Source: Thalassobacillus_A hwangdonensis
GTDB lineage: Bacteria > Bacillota > Bacilli > Bacillales > Halobacillaceae
Assembly: GCF_042675915.1 (NCBI RefSeq)
Contig: NZ_JBHTKL010000006.1
Coordinates: forward strand, 186,001-250,000
Direction of reading: 5' to 3'
DNA length: 64,000 bases
Both the position numbers and the translations under genes were made by a program. The notes beneath the pieces are model-generated. The model saw nothing but the letters and a program-made list of their open reading frames with translations. It was not told the DNA's origin and made no database searches. Shown here one piece after another: positions 21,910 to 30,450 of the stretch (position 1 is its first letter; the number at the start of each line of letters is the position of its first letter).

Positions 21910-23313
21910 ATGAGCTGGATTGCAATCATTCCGTTCTTAGTCGTGGTAGCTGCGGCCATTTGGACGAAACAAGTCATCCCAAGCCTATTGTTCGGTGTCA
22001 TTGTCGCAGGATATTTGACTGAGCCGGACTGGCTCGGCGGCATGACGACAACACTGAGTTTCATCATTGAAGGGCTGACGGATAAAAATAACCTGAAAAT
22101 CATCCTGTTCCTGTACGGTTTTTCTGCTTTGATAGGATTGATTAAGATGGCAGGTGGCATCAAAGGATTCGTCCAGCTTGCCACTGAAAAAATCACAGAT
22201 AAACGCGGTGCTTTCACGCTTACATGGGTTTCCTCAATTGGAACGTTCGCCGCTCCCAGCTTCCGGATTGTGACAATCGGCCCGGTGATGAAAGCAATGC
22301 TTAAGAAAATACCGATGACGAAACAGGAATTGGGGTTCGTCATCGAAACAACGGCTGCTCCTTTGGTCGTTTTGATTCCTGTTGCCACCGCGTTTGTCGG
22401 CTACATGACCTCCGTCATCGAGTTGTCCCTCCAGCAGGCAGGGACGAGTGGAGACGCATACATGCTGTACATTCGCAGCATTCCGTTCAACTTTTTTGCC
22501 ATTTCCATGCTCCTGATCGGTTTTTACCTAAGCTTTTTCCATCGATCGAAAAAACAGGCCACCGATGCGGAAAATCCAGAAGATGAAGAACAGGATGACT
22601 CATGGGAGGACTGCCACCCATGTGTAGCCAAGGACTTGCCCGCCAAACCTTGGAATCTGATCCTGCCACTGGCCAGCGTCATCCTGCTGACATTTTTCCT
22701 CATGTACATGCTCGGGTTGAAAAAGGACGAAACCGGACTGCAGGCGCTTATCAATGCAAACGTGTTGGATGCAATGGTACTGGCTGTTGTGCTTACGTTG
22801 ATCTGGTTCGTCGTCTATTTGAAGATCAGCGGCCAGCCTTTGAAAAAAATGATGGAATTCCTGATTGATGGCGGGAACGATATGATGGGCGTCATTCTGC
22901 TGTTGGCGATGGTGTGGGGATTGAGCGCAGGATCGGAGGCATTGAATTTTTCCGAAACGATCGCTTCATGGTTCGAATGGATCCCTGGTGCTTTCGTCGC
23001 AGTCCTCATCTTCCTGATCGGATGCAGTCTCTCCTACTTCATCGGATCCTCCTGGGGCACTTGGGGCATCCTCATGCCAGTCGGCGTTTCCATCGCAGTT
23101 GCAGCAGGCAGCTCCCTTCCCATCGTCATCGGAGCAGTCTTTGCCAGCGGGACGTTCGGCGCTTTCTCCTCTCCGCTTAGTGATAATACGAATACGACTG
23201 CCGGAATTTTGAACCTCAATGCGATCAATTATGCGAAGTTCAAACTTAAGCCTGCGTTGATTGCAGGCGGAGTAGCAGCGGGGCTGTATTTTGGTGTATC
23301 ATTTTTTATGTAA
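21910..23313 (+). CDS. Na+/H+ antiporter, NhaC-like family
   Basis: Integral membrane protein of 467 aa with about eleven segments. Family features include the SWIAIIPFLVVVAAAIWTK start, IGLIKMAGGIKGF, FAAPSFRIVTIGPVMKAM, and near the C-terminus GSSWGTWGILMPVGVSIAVA followed by GAFSSPLSDNTNTTAG, the conserved ion-translocation block. A charged cytoplasmic loop at about residues 220-250 contains acidic residues and two Cys. It exchanges Na+ for H+ or an organic substrate across the membrane, consistent with a salt-tolerant host. ATG 21910 with AAAAGGGG upstream. Confidence 0.88.
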   Translation: MSWIAIIPFLVVVAAAIWTKQVIPSLLFGVIVAGYLTEPDWLGGMTTTLSFIIEGLTDKNNLKIILFLYGFSALIGLIKMAGGIKGFVQLATEKITDKRGAFTLTWVSSIGTFAAPSFRIVTIGPVMKAMLKKIPMTKQELGFVIETTAAPLVVLIPVATAFVGYMTSVIELSLQQAGTSGDAYMLYIRSIPFNFFAISMLLIGFYLSFFHRSKKQATDAENPEDEEQDDSWEDCHPCVAKDLPAKPWNLILPLASVILLTFFLMYMLGLKKDETGLQALINANVLDAMVLAVVLTLIWFVVYLKISGQPLKKMMEFLIDGGNDMMGVILLLAMVWGLSAGSEALNFSETIASWFEWIPGAFVAVLIFLIGCSLSYFIGSSWGTWGILMPVGVSIAVAAGSSLPIVIGAVFASGTFGAFSSPLSDNTNTTAGILNLNAINYAKFKLKPALIAGGVAAGLYFGVSFFM

Positions 23314-23340
23314 AAAACCCACTCTTAAAAAAGAGTGGGT
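23312..23340 (-). terminator. Intrinsic terminator of the Cys-rich gene
   Basis: Ten-bp stem ACCCACTCTT / AAGAGTGGGT followed by six T on the minus strand; lies between two convergent genes. Confidence 0.85.
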
Positions 23341-23346
23341 GATGTG

Positions 23347-24270
23347 TTATCCACAATTTGACGAAACTCCATTACAATTCGCAGACACACTTCCTGAAAT
23401 GGTTACTGTACCATCATCATTTTGCGTAGCAGTTACATCTGAAATTGTAATCAAGCTACAAACGTCCAATTCTTCTGGACACAATGGTGGTTCACCATTT
23501 GGACATGTCGGGCAGATAAATTCTACAGGTATTGTCACATCACAGCCAAGTGCAACACGCTGTTCTTGATCCCCTTCACATCTTGTGAACTCAACGGAAG
23601 TCAAAATTGACAAGTTACCAGTGATGATTCTCAATGGAACCATTATTTCACAGACTTCTCCACAAACTTCGATAAAGGACACACAACTGGAATCTGTACA
23701 CACTAGTGTATCCGTACAAATAGCTGCAAGTGCTGTTTCCTCATCTAAGACAAAGTCATCACAAGGAACTTCAATTGTACACTCGAAATCCTCTGTATTG
23801 TCACAATCCGTTGGGCACTCTCCGGTTTCACATTCGGACAGACCAGGAACGATTCCAGGCAGTTCAGGACCGCTTCCAGCCTTCACGAGTAAATCAATCA
23901 TACCTTCTCCGACTTCGAATTCGCCATCGTAGACAAGCACAACATTATAGCATTCCTGTTCTTCAAAAATATCTGCAACAAAGTCCAACTTAATATACTC
24001 TGTATCACCTACAGTAGTCCTGTCCACTTCGAAAATGATTTCTGAGTTCGCTTCAAGCGTTGCTTCTGCATCAAGCGAAGGAAAATCACCAACGGGACAG
24101 ATTTCAAATTGAATATTGCTGATATCAGGCTGTGCCATCGCTGTACAGGAACATACTTCATACGTTATTCGGGTCGTTCCATCGACGATTTCTTCATTCA
24201 GAAAAGTAATGCCGTAGATGCCGTTGACACAAATATCAGGATTCAAATCCGGACAATTTCCACAAGCCAT
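23347..24270 (-). CDS. Cys-rich acidic protein of unknown function, 307 aa
   Basis: About 25 cysteines in 307 residues, with many in CxC, CxxC or CxxxC spacing (for example MACGNCPDLNPDIC, ECETGECPTDC, CTDSSC, CPTCPNGEPPLC) and a strongly acidic composition. The centre and C-terminus are beta-rich (ISDVTATQNDDGTVTISGSV). It has no signal peptide and no transmembrane segment. High Cys without export signal is typical of cross-linked spore coat or exosporium proteins such as the CotY/CotZ class, but no homology to those is seen. ATG 24270 follows AAGGAG. A second Cys-rich gene lies at 30451. Confidence 0.7.
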   Translation of the reverse strand: MACGNCPDLNPDICVNGIYGITFLNEEIVDGTTRITYEVCSCTAMAQPDISNIQFEICPVGDFPSLDAEATLEANSEIIFEVDRTTVGDTEYIKLDFVADIFEEQECYNVVLVYDGEFEVGEGMIDLLVKAGSGPELPGIVPGLSECETGECPTDCDNTEDFECTIEVPCDDFVLDEETALAAICTDTLVCTDSSCVSFIEVCGEVCEIMVPLRIITGNLSILTSVEFTRCEGDQEQRVALGCDVTIPVEFICPTCPNGEPPLCPEELDVCSLITISDVTATQNDDGTVTISGSVSANCNGVSSNCG

Positions 24271-24376
24271 ACTTCTCACTCCTTCATTTTATCAATTTAG
24301 TCCAAGCTAGGACTATACTTCATAATACGCCAACATACCCCACCGTGTATGGATGAATCAACTATTGAAAGCATAC

Positions 24377-24412
24377 AAAAAAGCACCCAGTTTTATTGAC
24401 TGAGTGCTAAAA
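24377..24412 (-). terminator. Intrinsic terminator of the C45 gene
   Basis: AGCACTCAG / CTGGGTGCT stem followed by six T on the minus strand. Confidence 0.85.
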
Positions 24413-24416
24413 CGAT

Positions 24417-25469
24417 TTACCTAGCATTTTCATCCATATGTGGGAAAGGCAGGTCCGTATTTACTTCACCTTCGATACGTTCAGTTTGAATAGGATCACC
24501 TTTCAGCCATTTTCCAAAATCGAATTCCTGCGGCTGCTGGTCGCTTCCTAGCGCAATCCATGTCTTCATTTCGTGTGGTAAGTAGGCGGTTGTATGGATC
24601 GTTCCAGCCCAGTTTTTATATTGGTCAGAGAACAGGCCCCGATCTGGATCATTCATCAACCGGAATGCATCATAAGCTTCCGAGATTTGGGGTCCCTCTG
24701 TATCAAGTACATTCTTCCTTTTAAGCGAATCGACGAGATGGTTGCGATTTTCATGCTGCATGATTTCGAAATGATTGGTACAGACATTGGACGTGCGAAC
24801 CTTCACTCCCCTAGGAGAAGCTTCCACTACGAAGGTTTGTCCGCTTGTATCATAGACGATATAGCTGAACGAATGACGATGCGGAATTTCCTTCAGCATG
24901 CCTACCGCTTCTTCCACCGTCGCACAGCTCTCAAGAATTAGCCTGCCGATCATACAGCAGATGAATCCCGGTCCCGGTTTTTTGCGATGCATGAAATTGT
25001 AGCCTATCACGAGCCCCTTTTCATTCATTCCGTCCATACGACCGGTAATCCGCTGGGTGGGACCAGCGATCGCATAGCCCTGATCCGTCGGTTGGAAAAA
25101 GATATAACGCCCTTCATACGTTTTTGGCTGATAATCATAATTCCGCACGAAGTAATTCTCCCCGGTCATGATCGAGCAGCCGGAAGGTTTCAACGGGACT
25201 CGGTATCCGCCGAATTCCATCAGAACGCGTTCGAGTGGCCAGTCGATTGCGTCGCGAATGCCAATAAGCTCGTCCCAGACCCCTGGCGTGAAACGCTTGA
25301 TCGCCTGTTCTACTTCCGTTGCTTCGACTTTGAACCTCGGTTTTCTTATCTTCCACTGCTTTTCTCTATTTTTTACGAGTAAAGAATCTTTCAGTTGTGC
25401 GCCTTGCATAACTCCAAAATCATAATGTGTCCCTCGGAATTGCAAGACGTCACTATGTATGTTTTTCAC
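24417..25469 (-). CDS. C45-family Ntn-hydrolase (acyltransferase-like)
   Basis: Protein of 350 aa of the choloylglycine/C45 type, related to isopenicillin acyltransferase. KPSGCSIMTGENYFVRNYDYQP around residues 94-115 contains the expected catalytic Cys followed by the NYDYQP strand. GMNEKGLVIGYNF and EASPRGVKVRTSN are further family blocks. Classic members self-cleave before the Cys; here about 97 residues precede it, so processing may expose the nucleophile. Substrate unknown (amide bond hydrolysis or acyl transfer). No signal peptide. Confidence 0.83.
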   Translation of the reverse strand: MKNIHSDVLQFRGTHYDFGVMQGAQLKDSLLVKNREKQWKIRKPRFKVEATEVEQAIKRFTPGVWDELIGIRDAIDWPLERVLMEFGGYRVPLKPSGCSIMTGENYFVRNYDYQPKTYEGRYIFFQPTDQGYAIAGPTQRITGRMDGMNEKGLVIGYNFMHRKKPGPGFICCMIGRLILESCATVEEAVGMLKEIPHRHSFSYIVYDTSGQTFVVEASPRGVKVRTSNVCTNHFEIMQHENRNHLVDSLKRKNVLDTEGPQISEAYDAFRLMNDPDRGLFSDQYKNWAGTIHTTAYLPHEMKTWIALGSDQQPQEFDFGKWLKGDPIQTERIEGEVNTDLPFPHMDENAR

Positions 25470-25602
25470 AGAATGTCCACCTCATTTTCATGATGTGCAT
25501 TCATCTTATCGAAGTCGGGTACCGAAATAAAGCGATGCAGCTTATGTTTGGTGAGGGCAGGAGCTTGTATGATAGACTCAGAGAAAAGGAAGGGTGAATC
25601 GC

Positions 25603-26085
25603 ATGTATGAGTTAGAGGAGAAACGAGATCAGATTTTTCAATTCATCGACGGCTTGACCGACGAGCAGGCTGCCACAAGACCTTCTGAAGAGGAATGGTC
25701 CATTTTAGAAACGCTGGAGCACCTCTTCTTAATTGAAAAATCCGTAGTGAAGGGCCTTAACCACGTGATGAAGACTGGTGAGCAGGCGACTGCAAAATCG
25801 AAGCCGATCCACCGTACGACAGACCGCTCGCATAAGGTGGAAGCACCAGAACGGCTGCGACCTGCCGGAAGGTTTACCACGTTGTCTGAAGCGAAAGACG
25901 CCTTAGTTAAATCCCGGGAGGCCACGTTGTTCTTAGTTCACAATAAAGATAAAGCGACATTAGAGAAATATACAATGCCTCATCCAGCGTTCGGTGACAT
26001 GACCCTCGATCAATGGGTAGAATTCATCGGTTGGCACGAGCTCCGTCACCTGGAGCAGATGAAGGAAGTTGAAAAAGCCCTGTAG
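25603..26085 (+). CDS. DinB family protein
   Basis: Four-helix protein of 160 aa. EEEWSILETLEHLFLIEKS around residue 30 and GWHELRHLEQMKEVEKA at the C-terminus carry the three metal-binding His residues typical of DinB/YfiT-like proteins. These include thiol-dependent (bacillithiol) transferases, but the role here is unknown. ATG 25603 lies 9 nt after GGAAGG. The terminator overlaps the stop codon. Confidence 0.85.
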   Translation: MYELEEKRDQIFQFIDGLTDEQAATRPSEEEWSILETLEHLFLIEKSVVKGLNHVMKTGEQATAKSKPIHRTTDRSHKVEAPERLRPAGRFTTLSEAKDALVKSREATLFLVHNKDKATLEKYTMPHPAFGDMTLDQWVEFIGWHELRHLEQMKEVEKAL

Positions 26086-26100
26086 ATGCAGGGCTTTTTT
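26072..26100 (+). terminator. Intrinsic terminator of the DinB gene
   Basis: AAAAAGCCCTG / CAGGGCTTTTT stem with TAGATG loop that contains the stop codon. Confidence 0.85.
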
Positions 26101-26146
26101 AGTGATTCTGTCAAGAGGTGGGGATTATCGGTCATAAACGCCACCA

Positions 26147-26178
26147 CAAAAAAACCGAGTAGCCCCCTCGGCTACTCA
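26147..26178 (-). terminator. Intrinsic terminator of the Cof-type phosphatase gene
   Basis: GAGTAGCC / GGCTACTC stem followed on the minus strand by GG and seven T; the stop codon lies in the stem. Confidence 0.85.
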
Positions 26179-26919
26179 GCTTTCCAGTACTTTTTCGATT
26201 GCACGCGCAACGCCGTGCTCGACATTCGTTGCAGTTACCCAATCAGCAGCATCTTTGACTACGTCCTGAGCATTTCCCATCGCGACGCCGAAGCCGGATT
26301 CGCGGATCATAGCGATGTCATTCAAACTATCTCCACAGGCCATCACATTATCCATCGTGATGTCGAGCCACTTGCACACCTTCGCCAATGCGGCTGCTTT
26401 ATTGACTCCGATCGCATTCACTTCAATGTTGGTCGGGCTGGAATTGGTGACTTCAAGTTCAGGGTTCGCATGAAGCTCTTCCAACACTCTTTCACGAGCT
26501 GCATCATCTACGATATCGAACCCATATTTCAGCCATTCGTAGTCTTCCACTTCTTTTTCAAACGGCTCCCTGGAGTTGAACCTTCCTTGTTTAGTGGTCG
26601 ACCAGAAGTGAACATCATGCTCTTTCGTCATCTCCCACAAGCGTCGAACGTGGCTAGCTTCCAAAGGGTTGCTGTCGACCAACGTAAAGTTTTCATCATA
26701 GATTTCTCCGCCATTGACGGTAATGATATAGGAAGATCTTCCGAGTAGATCATCAATCTCACGGCAATGATCCAGTGGACGTCCTGTACTCAATACGACA
26801 TGTATTCCTTTTTCTTTCGCCTTTTTAATGGTCGCGGCATTTTCATCGGACACTCCGCCATCGTCATTGACAAGCGTTCCATCCATATCCAATGCAATCA
26901 GTTTGATGTTTTTCTTCAT
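26176..26919 (-). CDS. Cof-type HAD-IIB family phosphatase
   Basis: Cytoplasmic sugar- or nucleotide-phosphate phosphatase of 247 aa. The HAD motif I is ALDMDGTLVND (residues 9-19), motif II is VLSTGRP, the conserved Lys is in NKAAALAKVC, and motif IV is VMACGDSLNDIAMIRESGFGVAMGNA. The cap (about residues 85-185) is of the C2B type. The natural substrate cannot be told from sequence. Confidence 0.92.
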   Translation of the reverse strand: MKKNIKLIALDMDGTLVNDDGGVSDENAATIKKAKEKGIHVVLSTGRPLDHCREIDDLLGRSSYIITVNGGEIYDENFTLVDSNPLEASHVRRLWEMTKEHDVHFWSTTKQGRFNSREPFEKEVEDYEWLKYGFDIVDDAARERVLEELHANPELEVTNSSPTNIEVNAIGVNKAAALAKVCKWLDITMDNVMACGDSLNDIAMIRESGFGVAMGNAQDVVKDAADWVTATNVEHGVARAIEKVLES

Positions 26920-27030
26920 CGTTACACGTCCTCTCTATCGCTTCCGTTATCCTATCATAATGCCCCTTCCATAAGCTAGCAATCCGTTATACTATAAGTA
27001 TGGTACATAAATTGAAAAAGGAGAGGAATT

Positions 27031-27438
27031 ATGGAATATTTACTCGTTATCGCCAGCCTGATCGCAGTTATCGGTATTTTTGCATCCTATCAGAAAGCAA
27101 TCAGTTATTTTCCGAACAGAGAGATTGACGCAGCCTTCTTACAAAAGGTTCAGACAAAGCTCTTCATCGCCACAGCAATCGTGGAAGTTATACCAATTCT
27201 ATTGATTGTATTCGCCATGACTCAATTGGAAAATGCGGAATTCAACCCGACCATACCTATAGCAATCATCATTATTGTCTATATTGCTATCGTCTTGAAA
27301 ACATTGATGTCTGGAAGGGATACGTTGGGTTCCATCGATACCAAATACCAGCCTCAATTTAAAAGCTTAATGATCGTCACGGTCGGATTAATCAGCGCCA
27401 TTCCAATCGTTTCCGTTGTTTTGCTTATCAGCTTGTAA
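27031..27438 (+). CDS. Small integral membrane protein, 135 aa
   Basis: About four membrane segments (residues 1-20, 45-66, 76-92, 112-134), with QTKLFIATAIVEVIPILLIVFAM carrying a Glu inside a membrane helix, as in ATP synthase c-like proteins; this resemblance is weak. AAAGGAGAGG is an ideal ribosome site. Function unknown. Confidence 0.7.
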   Translation: MEYLLVIASLIAVIGIFASYQKAISYFPNREIDAAFLQKVQTKLFIATAIVEVIPILLIVFAMTQLENAEFNPTIPIAIIIIVYIAIVLKTLMSGRDTLGSIDTKYQPQFKSLMIVTVGLISAIPIVSVVLLISL

Positions 27439-27455
27439 AAAAAACGACAAAATAA

Positions 27456-27481
27456 GTTTTAACACCTTTTGTGGAGGGTAA
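27456..27481 (+). promoter_or_regulatory. Candidate SigB promoter of the RsbR paralogue
   Basis: GTTTTA (27456-27461), 14-bp spacer, GGGTAA (27476-27481), close to the SigB consensus GTTTAA-N12-15-GGGTAT. It lies 44 bp before the start codon. Confidence 0.6.
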
Positions 27482-27524
27482 ACCTTATTGTTAAGCATTA
27501 CTATGGGTTGTGGAGGGAATATCA

Positions 27525-28346
27525 TTGAATATGAATGAGGCCTTAAGGGATTATTTGCTGGGACATGCCGATGAAATGACGAATTCTTGGTATGAGACGT
27601 TAGAGGAACATGATCCAATATCTGTCTATGCAAATACAAATCCGACTTTAACTGAGCAATTGAAAGAACAAAATAACCAATTCCATCAATATTTTGCAAA
27701 TATCTTTGTAGAGGACGAAGAAATCTGGTTTCAGAAATTCGATAAATGGCTGCAGTGGATCGCCAGCGATGAAGAGCATTTACGTACCCCAAGCCATTAC
27801 GTTATCCGCGAATTCAAACGTGTACGTTTCCAATACTTAGGATATGTCAAGCAATTCGCCAAAGAGCATGAAGTCTCTCAAGACCAGCTGGATCAATGGA
27901 CCAACCTTGTCATTCGCATGTTCGATCAGGTTGTGATTGATTACGTTCAAGCAGCCAATGAGAATTCCAAGGAATTATTGAAAGCAAAAGAGGCAATCAT
28001 CAGAGAACTAAGTGCACCAGTCATCGCATTGGATGACAAGAAAGCCTTACTTCCTGTAATTGGAGAAATCGATAGCGAACGTGCAGGTGTCATCCTTGAA
28101 CAAACACTGCAGCAATGCGCAGAAAAAAAAGTGACGGATCTTTACATCGATCTTTCTGGCGTTGCTTCGATTGATACAATGGTGGCCCATCAGATTTCAA
28201 ATTTGCTCCAGGCTTTGAAGTTGCTTGGAATCACTCCACACATCTCCGGTATGCGTCCTGAAATTGCTAACACGTCAGCCAAGCTCGGTATTACTTTCAG
28301 TGATGTGCAGATTACATCGTCCTTATCTAATGCATTGAATTTCTAA
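27525..28346 (+). CDS. RsbR-family stressosome protein (N-terminal sensor plus STAS domain)
   Basis: Protein of 273 aa. Residues 1-150 form an all-helical, non-haem globin-like sensor, and residues 160-270 a STAS domain with DLYIDLSGVASIDTMVAHQISNLLQAL, GITPHISGMRPEIANTSAKLGITF. DTMVAHQI contains the Thr that RsbT phosphorylates in RsbR proteins. RsbR paralogues build the stressosome with RsbS and RsbT to control SigB. No rsbS/rsbT gene is nearby, so this is a stand-alone paralogue. TTG 27525 lies 7 nt after GGAGGG and is the best start; ATG 27531 is an alternative. Confidence 0.87.
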   Translation: MNMNEALRDYLLGHADEMTNSWYETLEEHDPISVYANTNPTLTEQLKEQNNQFHQYFANIFVEDEEIWFQKFDKWLQWIASDEEHLRTPSHYVIREFKRVRFQYLGYVKQFAKEHEVSQDQLDQWTNLVIRMFDQVVIDYVQAANENSKELLKAKEAIIRELSAPVIALDDKKALLPVIGEIDSERAGVILEQTLQQCAEKKVTDLYIDLSGVASIDTMVAHQISNLLQALKLLGITPHISGMRPEIANTSAKLGITFSDVQITSSLSNALNF

Positions 28347-28353
28347 TCATAGA

Positions 28354-28386
28354 AGATGCCACCCTCAGCAGGATGGCATCTTTTTT
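28354..28386 (+). terminator. Intrinsic terminator of the RsbR-paralogue gene
   Basis: GATGCCA / TGGCATC stem followed by six T. Confidence 0.85.
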
Positions 28387-28840
28387 ATTTTCCACTCACG
28401 GAATCCCTATGGAATTTACCATTCGCCTGATGGAGATATTTTTCTGGTACAACTTCCTCGATCATCGGGAAAATCGTCCGCTCCTCCAATCTTACATGCG
28501 TTTCGAGTAGCTCCCCTAGCTCCCTGAACTGGTCTGCATTGACTTTCTCCTGATCTCTGATTGCCTGGATTCTTCCACGAATTTGAATGTGCTGGATCAG
28601 CATTTCAGCTATAGGCTTCTGATCGACTGATGCATAGCGGGCGTAAAGTGGCAGCAGCACTTCTTCCTCATCTCTGAAGTGATCACGTCCATCTTTTTCC
28701 CAAAAATCGATGACGTCCCTCCGCAGCTGCTGTAACGATTTTTTCGACTTTTCCGTACCTGCTTTTTTCAATTCGACTGCATTGACCAGTGCATGATGGT
28801 GGTGATGAGACAATGGATACAACGCTTCATGCCTCTTCAT
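28385..28840 (-). CDS. Hemerythrin domain-containing protein
   Basis: Four-helix di-iron protein of 151 aa. Ligands are visible in LSHHHHHALVNA, DHFRDEEEVLLPLY, LIQHIQIRGRI and HVRLEERTIFPMIEE, matching the His/Glu/Asp set of hemerythrin domains. Such proteins bind oxygen or nitric oxide or store iron. A GGAGGGG ribosome site precedes the ATG. It converges with the RsbR paralogue. Confidence 0.9.
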   Translation of the reverse strand: MKRHEALYPLSHHHHHALVNAVELKKAGTEKSKKSLQQLRRDVIDFWEKDGRDHFRDEEEVLLPLYARYASVDQKPIAEMLIQHIQIRGRIQAIRDQEKVNADQFRELGELLETHVRLEERTIFPMIEEVVPEKYLHQANGKFHRDSVSGK

Positions 28841-28947
28841 GGAACCCCTCCTTTTTTTCCATTATATACCTTACAGCACATCATTACCTTTAAATCTCCT
28901 GAAAAAGGGGAAAGTACCGTTAGGACTTTTCATAAAGGAGTAATTGT

Positions 28948-29904
28948 ATGATCATTCGATTCGGCTACGTAGCAAACGCATTGAACCTGTGGGATTCCAC
29001 CCCCTCCAAAACAATGACATTCAAGCGCTGGAGTGAATTAGATAAAGAAAAAAGAATGGAAAAGCTGCAAGATACGACAAGAGCGAATTTGAACAATACA
29101 ATCAGAGCGATTTACTATAACATTGCCCATGAAATTCACCTGTATCGGATGTCTTCATCGATTGTTCCACTTGCAACTCATAAGGAAGTCGATTGGGATT
29201 ATCTTAATCCTTTCAAAGATCTGTATAAAGAAATTGGGGCACTTGTGAAGAAGCATAAGTTGAGGGTCAGTTTTCATCCAAATCAGTTCACATTGTTTAC
29301 GAGTGACAAGCCTCACGTTACTGAAAATGCTGTACATGATATGGAATATCACTTCTGTTTGCTTGAAGCGATGGGGCTTGACCAACAGGGGCATATTAAT
29401 ATCCATGTTGGTGGCGCTTATGGAGACAAAGATGCAGCGACTGCACGTTTTTATGAAAATATAAAACAACTTCCCTCACCAGTGAAACGGCAAATGACGT
29501 TGGAAAATGATGATAAAACCTATACGACCACCGAAACGCTGGCTATCTGTGAGAACGAAGACATTCCATTGATGTTCGATTATCACCATTACATGGCGAA
29601 TCATGATGAGGAAGAGGATCTCGATGAACTGTTGCCGAGAATTTTCGCCACTTGGAAGCGGACGGGTTACCCTCCTAAGGTCCACGTTTCCTCGCCTAAA
29701 TCAGAGAATGCCTACCGCAGCCATGCGGATTATGTAGATCTTGAATTCTTAAAGCCGTTTTTGAAAAAATTGAAAGAGATGGATGCGGAGATCGATGTAA
29801 TGATTGAAGCTAAACAAAAAGACCGCGCCTTGATTCAGCTTGTGGAAGACGTGTCCGGAATCCGTGGGGTGAAACGGGTTGGCGGAGCTACAATTGAATG
29901 GTAA
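28948..29904 (+). CDS. uvsE: UV DNA damage endonuclease
   Basis: TIM-barrel endonuclease of 318 aa that nicks DNA 5' of UV photoproducts. The start IIRFGYVANALNLWDSTPSK, HEIHLYRMSSSIVPLATHKEVDW, VSFHPNQFTLFTS, GHINIHVGGAYGDK, MTLENDDKTYT and MFDYHHYMANHDEE supply the conserved metal ligands (His, Glu, Asp) in the family order, ending with DVMIEAKQKDRALI. Full length. AAAGGAG lies before the ATG. It is followed by a terminator and then by repeat array C. Confidence 0.95.
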   Translation: MIIRFGYVANALNLWDSTPSKTMTFKRWSELDKEKRMEKLQDTTRANLNNTIRAIYYNIAHEIHLYRMSSSIVPLATHKEVDWDYLNPFKDLYKEIGALVKKHKLRVSFHPNQFTLFTSDKPHVTENAVHDMEYHFCLLEAMGLDQQGHINIHVGGAYGDKDAATARFYENIKQLPSPVKRQMTLENDDKTYTTTETLAICENEDIPLMFDYHHYMANHDEEEDLDELLPRIFATWKRTGYPPKVHVSSPKSENAYRSHADYVDLEFLKPFLKKLKEMDAEIDVMIEAKQKDRALIQLVEDVSGIRGVKRVGGATIEW

Positions 29905-29907
29905 GTA

Positions 29908-29936
29908 GGATGACTGCCTGAAGCAGTCATCTTTTT
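29908..29936 (+). terminator. Intrinsic terminator of uvsE
   Basis: GATGACTGC / GCAGTCATC stem followed by five T. Confidence 0.88.
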
Positions 29937-29954
29937 GTGGAGAGGATTTGCGGT

Positions 29955-30070
29955 TTCGTTCATAAATGTGAAATATCGCCCGTAAATTCGGGTTTTCGCC
30001 CATAAATTCCAAAACTCGCTCATGAATCCAGTTTTTCGCCCATAAATCCAAAATTTCGCCCATAAAATTT
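29955..30070 (+). repeat. 20-bp repeat array C (six units)
   Basis: Cores CGYYCRYRAA at 29957, 29977, 29997, 30017, 30037 and 30057, exactly 20 bp apart each time. It is on the same strand as arrays A and B and has the same number of units. It sits between the uvsE terminator and the stop codon of the oppositely oriented 61-aa gene. Translating it on the other strand gives a false repetitive open frame. Confidence 0.9.
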
Positions 30071-30256
30071 TCACAAGAAGAACTTCTTGATTCGCTCTAA
30101 CAGTTTATCCGACGACTCCTCGTGGCTAGACAACTCTTCTATGACATCCTCTCGCTTCACGTTAACGTTAACTTTCTTACTCTGATTACAGCCGCATCCC
30201 TTCCGCTTTGGATACCTTCGTTTGGCCACATTCCCATTATCTTTGTCTGGGCCCAA
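30071..30256 (-). CDS. Small basic protein with GCGC motif, 61 aa
   Basis: Hydrophilic protein. RRYPKRKGCGCNQSKKVNVNVK (first half) is basic with a CGC pair, and the second half (EELSSHEESSDKLLERIKKF) is an acidic amphipathic helix. TTG at 30256 has AAGGAG 8 nt upstream, whereas the earlier GTG overlaps that site. Small Cys-containing basic peptides of this sort are common among spore proteins of Bacillaceae; here this is a guess supported by the nearby Cys-rich gene. Confidence 0.55.
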   Translation of the reverse strand: MGPDKDNGNVAKRRYPKRKGCGCNQSKKVNVNVKREDVIEELSSHEESSDKLLERIKKFFL

Positions 30257-30450
30257 GCTATTCACTCCTTATCACCTTTATTAATATGTATATGAAAGGC
30301 ACACGAAAGAGAAAAGACACTTATCCTACATCAGCAATAAACCATTTTTTGCCTATCTTCACTATCCGTAGGCTTAAGCTTATACCTTAAATCCTTTCCA
30401 TGAATATCTTGTACAGAAAACTAAAATCATTAGAAAGGATGATTGTTTTG

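Noticed and set aside
29835..30074. Open frame of 79 codons on the minus strand with an IYGRK/WAK-type repeat
   Set aside because: It is the translation of repeat array C and the end of uvsE; it has no ribosome site.
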